Shown here one piece after another: positions 19,350 to 28,241 of a stretch of DNA of 64,000 bases. Every line of letters starts with the position of its first letter. Position 1 is the stretch's first letter. Below the pieces are notes generated by a model, which was not told where the DNA came from, searched no databases, and saw nothing but the letters and a program-made list of their open reading frames with translations. A program made the position numbers and the translations under genes. Source of the stretch: Chondrus crispus (taxonomy: Eukaryota; Rhodophyta; Florideophyceae; Gigartinales; Gigartinaceae); assembly GCF_000350225.1 (NCBI RefSeq), contig NW_005178949.1, positions 73,949-137,948 on the forward strand, given 5' to 3'.

Positions 19350-20666
19350 TTACAAGCAGGTGAAACCAAGCTTATCGTAGGGGTTCTCATTAAATTGATC
19401 ATCTATACCGAGGTACTTGATCATCTCCTGTAATTCAGTCCATGCAAATTGTACCATAATGTCCCGAAGGCCCCACCCTACAACATAGTGATGATACTGT
19501 GCGCCCCCTCGACGGGCAGAATGTTCCGTCAGTCGCCCTGCGATCCCGATTGCGTTACTTATGTATCCTAACACCTCCCGGTACGTAGTGTGTGACATGC
19601 GTACACCTTCGCGCAGCGCATCGCCTTGAAACGCCGGGAAAAGTGGACCCTTCGTAATCTTGTTTGACTTGAGAACGAGTAGCCAGCGATGTAGCGCATG
19701 CAAAGGGCATATAGAGACGTGAGCCCCGCGCGAGAACTTAAAGTATCTAACGCCTGTGCTCCTTTTGGTAAAATGCAATACACCAAAAACCGCCGAGTTG
19801 AGACCAGAGCCTGGGAACACAAGATCTTCCACGTCTAGATTCAGTAGCTCATCGGCTCGAGCCACGCTTCCCCACTGCATTACGTTGAGTGTACAGGTCT
19901 GGAAAGCCCTGAAGTTGAACGGATCTTCAGCACTCGGGAGCACGCCATTCATCACGCGTAAACTCACGTCCCGGACGTATAGATTGTACAGACTTTGAAC
20001 GACCTCATGAGTCTCAGCCAGAGCGCGTTCGGTGATGTTGACTTTCGCTCGTGCCTGATCATTCTCGAGACGCCTCATTAACTGTTTGAGCTGTGGGGCG
20101 CTGCCCGGATTTCCGAGGAACGCTCCCCAGCCTTTCTCAACATATTCGCCCTTGACATGGCGGCACTCATACCCGACGCCACACTCGGCGCAGTCCAGCC
20201 GACTGAATGCGGCAGAGACGGCGCTTATGATCGCGCCGCCAGTTGACTTTGCCTTCTTGTTCTCGAACCTGGAATCTATGACAAAGCCGCACCTGCTCAT
20301 CATCAATGCGAGTGCCACCCCAACCGGGGATTGGGCTGGGGTTCTCTTTTGGAGGGAATGGAACGGCTTATTGAGTGGATCGTCGATAGGTGCTCCAACG
20401 TTTTTCATTGCTTTGCTGAACATTTTAATGATTCCACTATATCGATTCTCGGAAGACTCCGCAAGTGGTCGCCGGAGCTTGGCCTGCCCCGCGATCAGCG
20501 CGGCGTTTAGCACAGCCCTGCTTGGTTGCACAGCTGCGCGCCCTCGACCGCTTGTGTAACCGCGGCCGCGGTTGCCACTGCCACCGCCGTGTCCGCCACG
20601 CATCGTCGACCTCGCCGAATCAAGCTCACAGCTCAGTGCAATCTGGGCGCGGTCTGGTATGTGCAT
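19350..20666 (-). CDS. Crypton-type tyrosine recombinase
   Basis: An intact 438-residue frame from ATG 20666. The N-terminus (20-45) is Gly/Arg-rich. Cysteines lie at 159-168 (CAECGVGYEC). The catalytic half has Arg270 in SVARADELLNL, Lys301, His382 and Arg385 in EHSARRGGAQ, Trp409 and Tyr418 in EMIKYLG. This is the full R-K-H-R-W/H-Y set of tyrosine recombinases. ICPLHALHRWL and GPLFP are seen in Crypton proteins. No reverse transcriptase lies beside it, unlike DIRS elements. It could be an active Crypton or a recruited host gene. Element ends were not found; Cryptons lack inverted repeats. Confidence 0.72.
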   Translation of the reverse strand: MHIPDRAQIALSCELDSARSTMRGGHGGGSGNRGRGYTSGRGRAAVQPSRAVLNAALIAGQAKLRRPLAESSENRYSGIIKMFSKAMKNVGAPIDDPLNKPFHSLQKRTPAQSPVGVALALMMSRCGFVIDSRFENKKAKSTGGAIISAVSAAFSRLDCAECGVGYECRHVKGEYVEKGWGAFLGNPGSAPQLKQLMRRLENDQARAKVNITERALAETHEVVQSLYNLYVRDVSLRVMNGVLPSAEDPFNFRAFQTCTLNVMQWGSVARADELLNLDVEDLVFPGSGLNSAVFGVLHFTKRSTGVRYFKFSRGAHVSICPLHALHRWLLVLKSNKITKGPLFPAFQGDALREGVRMSHTTYREVLGYISNAIGIAGRLTEHSARRGGAQYHHYVVGWGLRDIMVQFAWTELQEMIKYLGIDDQFNENPYDKLGFTCL

Positions 20667-21208
20667 GAGTCAGCGCAAGACTGAGGACGGGAAAGGAGCT
20701 AAGGGTGAATGACAGTAAGCATGATGTAAGAGTCGCGAGAGTGAGGACGGATACCCGGGGTGTGACTCGACAGACACGTGGCATATGGAGGGGTGTACGG
20801 GCGACAAACAACGACAGCGACACAGAAACGCGTGGGGAATCGCAGTACAGTACAGACGAACGAAACAGGCCGTCGACGAGTCGGATATCATGACCGATCT
20901 CACTGCCGAAGAACATGGCAAAGTGGAGCAGGAGCCTCGCGCTCTAGCACGAGAGTCCTCGCCTTTTATTCGCCGTTCTGCGCTTGTCTTCGTCGTCCGA
21001 GTCTACAGCGGCCAACATCTCGCCCATTGATCGCCCGGACGCGTCTGTTCGCCTTCAGCCTTGTCAAAGTCGTGGTCGATGGAGAAGAATGGGTCGAGTC
21101 AAATGTTGGAATGTTTGTCGTGTCCCTAGCCACTCCATTTTCATCCTCTTCCCCATTTCGCCAGCAAAGCTTTGCTTTCTCTTTCGCCTCTTCTCCGCCT
21201 TCCTCGTG
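20667..21208. other. No gene seen
   Basis: Probable promoter side of the recombinase gene. GTACAGTACAG occurs near 20845. No motif otherwise. Confidence 0.35.
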
Positions 21209-21643
21209 TTATTTCTTTTCCAGCTTCCGTTTCACGATATCCTCACCCTTCTCAGACATACCCCGCTCAAAACTAATCTCCATGTCCATGTCGTCCTCCT
21301 CGCCATCTCTCCCCTCGTTCACAGCGCCAAGCAGGAGTTTTCCCCAAATCAGCCGCAGATGCCGGGTTCTCATCCTTCTCTGAATATATTCAAGCTGGCT
21401 ATAGCCAACCAAATACGATTTCAGATTGCGCAACGCTGCCTGGGACTTCCAGAGCTTCTCGTCATGGTCATATTCGTCAGAATCATGCGAATCATACTCG
21501 GACCCCTCCCTGCTCTCGTCAGAGGCGTCGTCTCTGGCGTCTTCCTCTTCCTCGTCGCTAGCTACAAGCTTCTGCTCTCTAGCCTGTTTCACCACTTCAA
21601 GATCGCTCTTCGAAACAAACTGAGGACCCAATTTGGCCTCTTA
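21209..21643 (-). pseudogene. Acidic coding fragment without a start codon
   Basis: A minus frame of about 145 codons with an Asp/Glu/Ser-rich middle (SDEEEEDARDDASDES and SHDSDEYDHDEK), then a basic helical part (YIQRRMRTRHLRLIWGKLL) and an acidic tail. It starts directly after a stop and has no ATG near its beginning, so it is a 3' exon or a fragment. It lies just beyond the end of the SerB pseudogene on the same strand. Family unknown. Confidence 0.35.
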
Positions 21644-21723
21644 CGCTAGGCGTTCCAGCCCAAACTACGTTCCCTGCCACCACATAAACTTGTACGACAA
21701 TAAAACAACCGTAAACGCCCCCT

Positions 21724-22813
21724 ACATAACCCGCACAGTGCGCTTTCCCAATTCCACCAAATCAATATTGTCAAGCTCAATCAGTAACCACCGCGTGAAA
21801 AACTCCGGCTTCTTCTCCGACCTCTTCACCACTCTATCCACCGACCACCATTTGACCCTGGCGTGGAAGCCCCGATCGAGAAGTGACTGGGGAAGAGGGA
21901 CACGTGCGTGGAGCGATGGAGCTTGCCTTCTTTGTGGCACTGTGTGCTGCTGGAAACCGGACCGTCTCCGACAGCAACGATTTGCTCCATTTCAATGCGT
22001 TCTTGCATCGCGAGCATATGTGTGAGTTCAGCTTTGCGCTCTGTGTCAATAATGGGCCCTATGACAAGACCCGAAAACTTGTTTGCGGAGTCGGTCTCTA
22101 GAAGATTGCCAAACGCATAGTCCAAGCCGAGATGGTCCTTGGCGAGCTCTGCAATAAACTTGGATCCGGAAGAAACAACAGCCAGTCGACAGCCGAGCCG
22201 TTTCAGGCCCTTGCACAATTCGACGGCTCCATGCGTGTAGGTCAAGTTTTGGACAACTGCAGCGTTGACATTGCCGGCATCGACGCCTTCCAACTGCTTC
22301 GCTCTACCCTTGAGCCATTCTGGCCCAGGCAAGTTGCCCTGTCTAAACGCTGCCTCCACCTCCGGCGGCGGGCTCTTCCCAGCTGCCTGAAGCAGGACAT
22401 CGATAGATAGCATCGCACTGCATCAAAGTGCAAGACAGGTCGAACAAGACCATCCTCTTGGCCTTCCTGAGGACATTAGCCTTCTGCAGGGCGACATCGC
22501 ACTGGTTTTCCTGTCGACCCAACGCGAAGAGCTCCTTCTGCAGTGCAGCCACGTTCTCCTCGCCGCCTGGGACGTCGATGCGCAGCTCGCGGCACATGAA
22601 GTCGTCGTCTTGCTCCGTGAGCCTAGCGACGCCTCTGACCATGCAGTCGCACGCGACGAAGGCGGCGAGGGTGGTGGCCAGGAAGGCCGGGGAGATGGTG
22701 CCGGGGGCGAAGAGGGTGATGACGTACTCCTCCGGCGTGCTCGCGGCGAGGGCCGGCGGCGGCGCGGCCGACGGCGCGACCGTGAAGTCGACGGTCAAGT
22801 AGTCCTCGTGCAA
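21724..22813 (-). pseudogene. serB: Phosphoserine phosphatase (SerB type) pseudogene
   Basis: The last step of serine synthesis removes phosphate from phosphoserine. Here an ACT-like N-terminal region (LRIDVPGGEENVAALQ) is followed by KRMVLFDLSCTLMQCDAI, the HAD motif I region where DxDST should stand; the second Asp is now Ser. After a four-base duplication (GATAGATA at 22402-22409 on the plus strand) the reading moves to another frame: DVLLQAAG, AAFRQGN, GAVELCKGLKRLG, AVVSSGSKF, LGLDYAFGN, and VAVGDG where motif IV begins. A further frame carries FHARVKW. There is no ATG at the expected start. It is closest to bacterial two-domain SerB. Clearly dead. Confidence 0.8.
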
Positions 22814-22815
22814 AT

Positions 22816-23400
22816 CTAATTGTCAACAGCCTGCGGTCCATGGGGAATGCCCACCGCCCGCGGCACGTGGGCGAAGCTTGTTTGGTGCAGCACCGTGACG
22901 CGCGACATGACCGAGTCAAGCCCATATCGGTACAAAGGGCGGAGGGGATGGAGCAGCTTGTGCACCAGGCCCGGGTGCATGACGTCGGTGTAGCTGGAAA
23001 CCACGACGCCATCGACGACGAGATCGCCGTGCACAGACGTCGGCGCGTACAGGCCGCGCAGCTGCTCGCGCTTGATGTTGAGCACGAAGAGGTCGTACTC
23101 GCCGTCCGCGCCGCGTAACCGGTCACCGGGGCGCACGGAGCGCGCCGTGCGCAGCTTGCCGTCGACGTGGAGGTAGTGGCCGGGGGAGAGGCGGAGCGGG
23201 GTCTGCGAGCCGGCGTGCCGGATGGAGACGAACTCGGAGACGGGGTGCCGGCTGCGATGGCCGAAGAAGAAGACGTCCGAGTGGGCGCCGTTGCCGGCGG
23301 CAACCTTGTCCGCGTACCGCAGGTCCTCCATGTGAACGACCAGGCCGTCGCGACGCGCCACAGGGACTGACGCCAGCCAGCGCCGTCGAGTGCACCTGAC
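22816..23400 (-). pseudogene. Hint (Hedgehog/intein-like) domain fragment
   Basis: About 180 residues read as a Hedgehog-type Hint domain: DKVAAGNGAHSDVFFFGHR, TPLRLSPGHYLHVDGKL, VRPGDRL, and GLYAPTSVHGDLVVDGVVVSSYTD, the C-terminal strand block. HP.LVHKLL follows. Hint domains cleave themselves and join their N-terminal part to a sterol or another group. A possible first Cys stands about 20 residues upstream of the clear homology, but no ATG or N-terminal partner domain is visible. The stop lies next to the SerB remnant. A fragment or an exon of a larger gene. Confidence 0.65.
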
Positions 23401-23489
23401 GTACGCGCGATGCCACTTTGCGCTTGCGCGCCGTGCGCGTGGGCTGCGTGCCCCTGGGGAGCTTCATGGGGGTGGATGCGCGCAGTGCA

Positions 23490-23526
23490 AGGGCAGGCAA
23501 GGGCAGGGCAGGGGCAGGGCAGGGGA
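23490..23526 (+). repeat. GGGCAGGGC simple repeat
   Basis: A short tandem G-rich repeat of GGGCA/GGGGCA units. It opens spurious frames on the minus strand. Confidence 0.6.
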
Positions 23527-23951
23527 ATGCGCGCCGTTTCAGTGACTGTAATTTCACGCAGAACGCGCGCCGCAGGCGCCGTTTTGCTACCCGACATCTG
23601 ACCTACATCCCAGTGCCGAATCGGCACATCCAGACCACATCCGGCGCACTCATCTCCCACGGCGGGTAACGCGGGGTAACAGGCTGATACAAGGCCCCTG
23701 GAGCGATTTGCTGCCAGCACTACCACGTGTGCAACATTTGGCCCGTTGCGCGGCCCCGGGTGCGCGCCTGTTACCCGGCGGCTGCGGCGGCGATTGCTGT
23801 TAACCAGACCGAGGATGCGGAATTGTGACCAGTTAGTGAAGACCTTTCTGCAAAGATGTGAGGAAAGCAATGTGACAGCTGTCCTATTTTCCGCGGGGGA
23901 TAAATTGGAAGAAGACAGTTGCGCGACAGGATCCTCTCATCGGGAAAAAAC

Positions 23952-24778
23952 ATGGCTGAAGTAATCCAAGATAAGACGAGCGAGACCGATCCACAGGCAA
24001 CTGCAAAACCTGGCAGAAGCTCTCGCTTTACTGCTGCGCAGGATCTCGTCATTGCCCGAGAGGTGGCTGCATCTAGGCCGCACACTGCAGCTTTTGGTGA
24101 AACAAAGAAGCTATTTGAGGTGGCCGCGTCGAAGATTTCAGCGAATCCGGCATTCGATACAGAAGGCAAAATGTAAGTTGGAAGGCGGTGCAGGACAGGT
24201 ACAAGAGGCTACAAAAAGACTACGATCATGCCGACAATGCTAACCAGCGATTGTCTGGTGTTGGTGGGGGTGAAATGGGAGAGCTAGCTGACCTTCTGAT
24301 GACTATGAGAGAAGTACACGATGACTTGGACGTGCAAAAGAAGGCTGCTAAGACAGCCCAAAGGAGGAAGGAAGAAGACAAGGAAAGAATGGGACAGGTC
24401 TTGGTTGACTTGGCCACGAATCGCAAAAACAAGAGCGATGACGATGATAACGCCACAGAGGTATGCGACGAGGAGCCCTCAAGTAGTGCGAAAAAGCGAA
24501 AGAAGAGACAAACTGCACTTCTCGAAACGGAGATGGACAGGTTCGGTGAGCATTTGAAAGACGCAGATCTTGCATGCGTAGATCTTGACCGTGAGCGTCT
24601 TGCTTTTGAGCGTGAGAAGGCAGTAGAAGACCGTGACGATCGAGGGCGAGAGCGCGATGAGCGCAGACAAGAGCGCGAAATACAGCGACGTGAACGCCGT
24701 GAGGAGCGCGTAGAGCTCCAAAAGTTAGAGCTTGAAAAGTTCAAGGCCATGATAGATGCATTTAACCGAAACACGTAA
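23952..24778 (+). pseudogene. Harbinger partner protein, Myb/SANT-like, one frameshift
   Basis: From ATG 23952 the product reads SSRFTAAQDLVIAREVAASRP, the first helix of a Myb/SANT-like domain. It meets a stop near 24174, and the domain resumes in another frame with SWKAVQDRYKRLQKDY. A net two-base gain near 24172-24180 explains the break. The rest (to 24778) is an acidic linker, a basic patch (KKRKKR) and a long Arg/Glu coiled coil (about 130-190 of the second part). PIF/Harbinger elements encode such a DNA-binding partner that brings the transposase to the nucleus and the ends. It is convergent with the transposase gene. Confidence 0.72.
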
Positions 24779-24888
24779 ACTTTACAAAAAGTGCCTCGAA
24801 GCCTTTCCAACTGCCCAGAGCACCATTGCACGCCTTATAACACCCATATTAATGCTGTAGATACTGTTAAAAGCCATAAAACCGTTTT

Positions 24889-24913
24889 GGGGTGGGGCTC
24901 CGCCCCACACCCC
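24889..24913. terminator. GC-rich palindrome between convergent genes
   Basis: GGGGTGGGGC-TCC-GCCCCACACCCC lies in the gap between the converging partner and transposase genes. It may shape the 3' ends of both transcripts, but a role is not shown. Confidence 0.4.
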
Positions 24914-24954
24914 GGTCCTCGCCGACAGCAACAAAACTCTCCGTCGGTGACACA

Positions 24955-26142
24955 TCATTCGTCTTTGTGAAAAACATATTCCTCAAGAGTTGGAGGGGTA
25001 CATTTGAAGTAGCGGGATATCTGGTTCGGATATAGGCAGTTCCGAAAGTTTGACAGTATCATAGAGGATAGGTAAAGCAGTCCAATGGGTGCCTCGTTGA
25101 TCTTCATTTTGCGCTTGAAGTCCACGGTCGCGAAGTGCATCTTGATCTCCTTGAATATCCATTCGACGGTTATGCGCACTGCAGACATAGACGTGTTGAA
25201 AGCTCGCTGGGCTGGAGAGAGATTCGAACCTTGAAAAGGGACCTCCATAAACCATCTGGGGTTGTATCCAGAGTCACCGTATAAACTGTATCTTACACCG
25301 TTCGCCTCTAGGACCGAAGGAATTGTTTCGTCAAGCTCGCTTCGTATATACAAGGTCCAATCGTGGCGGCGCCCTTCTAGTGGACCGTAGACATGCTGAA
25401 TCATGCCGTCAGGCGTATTTACAGCCTGGTACTTTAGCGCGTGCTTCCTCTTGTGGCCGTTATACACTACTCGTTGCGCTAAATTACCCTTCAGGCGAGC
25501 TATAGCCAGCACTGTGCCGTCAATAAAGCCAACACAGTTGTCCATCGCGCTTCCTTTCGCATAAATGGCCTCTGCGTACATCGGCAATCTCTCTTCCATA
25601 AAGTCTTTGTCCAAGGGAGACGTAATCAGATGCTGTCGTTCCTGCACGAGGTGCTCAACAGCCTCCCAAAGAATCTCGGATAGCTGTGGCGCATGATTGC
25701 CAAACAAAAGCTCCATGTCAGTCCACCTCGCAAGTGTCGCCAGCCGTTTCAATACAACGCAGCAAGACAGAATTGGTGTGACTGAGTACCGGTTGCGACG
25801 AGTGCAGGTCTTTTCCAACGGCCATCCCATCACCTTCATCATTGTTATGAGGTGCTCTGAGCGAAATCTAAAATGCAGAAGACGCTCCAGGTCGCTAAAC
25901 GCATTGAAATTAAATGTAAAATCAGCTGTGGAGATGCGGTTGCGGCGAGTAATGCAGTGTATGTAGTCACTGCGGTGGTGGACGTACACTCCGGTAACTT
26001 GAAGAAGAAGGCGGGTGGAAGATGGTAGAGACGCTCGATTGCGTTGTCGACGTCGCGCAATGGCTTGCAGCACGGCATGAGATTCGGAACACCGTTTTCT
26101 TGCTGCAATTGTGGCGTAGTCCTTTTGTCTGCATGGAGCCAT
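24955..26142 (-). CDS. PIF/Harbinger transposase
   Basis: An intact 395-residue DDE_Tnp_4-type transposase. The N-terminus is basic. Catalytic blocks: FIDGT (Asp208), RRHDW (Asp261), YGDSGY (Asp290) and VEWIF (Glu327). VVYNGHKRKHALKYQ and YGPLEGRRHDW are typical of the family. It cuts and pastes the element, normally into TTA sites. It is convergent with the Myb-like gene. Terminal repeats could not be fixed with certainty. TTA stands at about 23832 and 26391, with weakly similar inverted sequence inside, so the element may span roughly 23.83-26.39 kb. This frame could still be active; the partner gene is broken. Confidence 0.85.
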   Translation of the reverse strand: MAPCRQKDYATIAARKRCSESHAVLQAIARRRQRNRASLPSSTRLLLQVTGVYVHHRSDYIHCITRRNRISTADFTFNFNAFSDLERLLHFRFRSEHLITMMKVMGWPLEKTCTRRNRYSVTPILSCCVVLKRLATLARWTDMELLFGNHAPQLSEILWEAVEHLVQERQHLITSPLDKDFMEERLPMYAEAIYAKGSAMDNCVGFIDGTVLAIARLKGNLAQRVVYNGHKRKHALKYQAVNTPDGMIQHVYGPLEGRRHDWTLYIRSELDETIPSVLEANGVRYSLYGDSGYNPRWFMEVPFQGSNLSPAQRAFNTSMSAVRITVEWIFKEIKMHFATVDFKRKMKINEAPIGLLYLSSMILSNFRNCLYPNQISRYFKCTPPTLEEYVFHKDE

Positions 26143-26420
26143 GTTTGCAGTGGTGAGGCACTCGCGTCGTCCACCCCAGCCGACCCTTGTGTATGTAATA
26201 CTCGCTGTGATACTAATGTGCCTTCCAGTTTATTGCAGCGTAAGCCCTATTTCAGATTTCACACATTACATTTCTGTATCACATTTCAGCATTCAGGGTT
26301 GCTGAAATTTGCAAATTAATTTCTCACTTTCTTTTTGGCGTAAGCTCTCTAGTAAAGCCGGTCATTTCACAACTCTGCAAAGCAAGTTGGAGAAATTAGC
26401 CCTTAATTAAGAGTTAATGC

Positions 26421-27639
26421 TGCGTTTAGTGGGGCGATCGTGGTCTTTTTTGTGGCAAAAAGGGGGTGAAATGGCTTTTCTTGTACTGTTGAGGGGGTGA
26501 ATTACGCGAATTTGTTGCATAAGGGGGGCGAAAGGAAGAATATCAGTAGTATGTTAGACCCGACCACTGAAATGTCGCCTTTGGTCACCCGTCCCAAACA
26601 ACACAATTGGGATTCTTCGCCCGTGTAGTAATCCAAAATGGCAAGTAATCGAGCTATTAAACTCAACATTTCTAGAACGCGGATACTGTAGGGACCATTA
26701 TTCTCGTGATCGGCCACGCCGATGTGGCCCCCTTGTCGACTGTTTCAACCTCCACAATACGCCACACATGTACGTGAGCGGGTGCCGGCCCATGCGCGCG
26801 CGGCTGTGGTCGGCGGCGAAGCACGCCGTGGCGGGGCGGGGGAAGGCGACGCTGCGGGGGGGCCAGATGCGCACCGCGGCGGACGAGATGGTCGAGGGCG
26901 ACGGGTAGGTCGAGGCGATGTACGAGGCGTACCCGTACGTGGACGGGGAGCGGCGGCCGAACGGCACGCCAAGGGAGAAGAGGCTGGTGCCGGATTACGT
27001 GGTGAGGGCCGGGAGGCTCGAGGAGGACCTGGGCGCGCTGCTCACGGCGATGAGGTGCGCGGCGCGGTTTCGCAGCGACAACGTGCACGAGGAGCGCGGC
27101 GCGGACGGGTTTCTGGAGGGCGTGCAGCTCGCGCATGCGGACGCGACGTACCGCCAGCTGGAGCGGCTGGCGAGGGAGGGCAATGAGAGGGGGCTGCGGA
27201 AGGTCTGGGACTTGATGGCCGCGGCGGAGTGAGTTGTCCGAGCGGGCATTCCCGCGGATTCCGAAACGTGGGGGGCGGTCGGTTGTCAGTTGTTTCGAGG
27301 GCATCGCCCGAAATGCTCTCTGAAACAGCTGTATGGGGATACTGCAGAGTAGCCCAGTAGCCGCTCTTTTAGTAACGCCTTAGTATCCGATTTGGCCTGT
27401 CATTCAGTACAATTTATAGCACCGTCCACTTCGTTCAGATTCTGTCGCCCCTCACGAACAACCAAATTCTTTTCTGTCACCCCCATGTTGAAGACGTCAC
27501 CCATACGATCCCTACAAATATTTCTCAATCGGATGGGTGCCTCAGCAAATTTTGACCGCGTCACCCCCTCAACACTACAAGAAAAGCCATTTCACCCCCT
27601 TTTTGCCACAAAAAGACCACGATCGCCCTACTAAACGCA
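26421..27639. mobile_element. Pack-type DNA transposon with long inverted repeats
   Basis: Bases 26421-26500 and 27561-27639 are inverted copies of about 80 bases with only three differences, both starting TGCGTTTAGT. Weaker similarity extends 20-25 bases further out on both sides (CCTTAATTAAG against CTTTAAACTAAGG), so the true ends may be near 26397 and 27662. Inside is no transposase but a GC-rich stretch (26760-27234) unlike the AT-rich surroundings. This is the layout of Pack-TIR elements: a non-autonomous transposon carrying a copied host gene piece. The closely matching arms suggest it moved recently. Confidence 0.72.
26760..27234 (+). pseudogene. Captured host gene fragment inside the Pack-type element
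   Basis: One plus frame reads MYVSGCRPMRARLWSAAKHAVAG, then a TAG stop near 26907, then MYEAYPYVDGERRPNG (from 26918), REKRLVPDYVVRAGRLEEDL and a helical tail ending at 27232. Composition and codon use are those of GC-rich host genes. No family was recognised. With one internal stop and no upstream promoter it is a fragment. Where the parent gene lies is not visible here. Confidence 0.45.
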
Positions 27640-27662
27640 AAATCTCCCTTAGTTTAAAGGGG

Positions 27663-28088
27663 GGTGCTCTAAATGTCGGACAAAAACCTCAATATTAAAA
27701 GGAAAAAGCACTTGTAATTGTCAAGCAATCACCATTTTTTATGTTTTGCGACGGGGACATTCTCAGCCTGTCGTCCACTGGGATTTGGCGAAAACAACCA
27801 CGGACACAGGAGTGAGATTGAAGCGCGCGGACACTTTTGCACCCCAACCGAGCACTAAGATCGGACATCCAAGCAAATTTAAAAAAATTGAAAAGTCTGC
27901 CTGTTTTGTATTTTTGGGTTGTGAGGATAGATGGTCGTTTACGGTTGGAGCTCCCACGCACCCGAGATATCAGCAGTAGCGAGAGTACTCTTGACTATCT
28001 ATCGAAAAGTAAACAAAGAAAGAACAATATCAGAGAATAGACATGTGAGGGAAGCCCAGGGAAGGGATTCCTGACGGGGATGGGTGGG
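27663..28088. other. No gene seen
   Basis: AT-rich spacer between the Pack-type element and the DIRS-like fossil. Short frames only. Confidence 0.4.
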
Positions 28089-28241
28089 CAAAAGAGAAAT
28101 AGATATAGCCGAGAAGTCATGAGACTCTCACCCGGCCGTCGGCGATATGTAGGACAGTGCACGCTCGGTCGAATTCCAGGTGTCGGCATGTCACTCGCTA
28201 CTCCCTGGACAGCTTCACCCGCATACACAAGTGTATACAGA
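28089..28241. repeat. Left terminal direct repeat of the DIRS-like fossil
   Basis: 153 bases matching 32014-32166 at roughly 95%. It starts CAAAAGAGAAAT and ends GTGTATACAGA. Confidence 0.8.

Noticed and set aside
18200-19402. 400-codon minus frame as one intact gene
   Set aside because: Mostly Pro/Arg-rich text from G-rich low-complexity DNA; only the part after the ATG at 19009 has any gene-like sign.
23673-23780. GGGTAACAGGC / GCCTGTTACCC inverted repeat as Harbinger ends
   Set aside because: Both arms are on the same side of the element and about 80 bases apart; no match on the far side.
22623-23870. 415-codon minus frame
   Set aside because: It runs across the Hint and SerB remnants in the wrong frame and is Ser/Arg/Pro-rich; the neighbouring frames hold the real homology.
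25190-25240. GATTCGAACC as a tRNA T-arm
   Set aside because: It lies inside the transposase gene and no cloverleaf fits.
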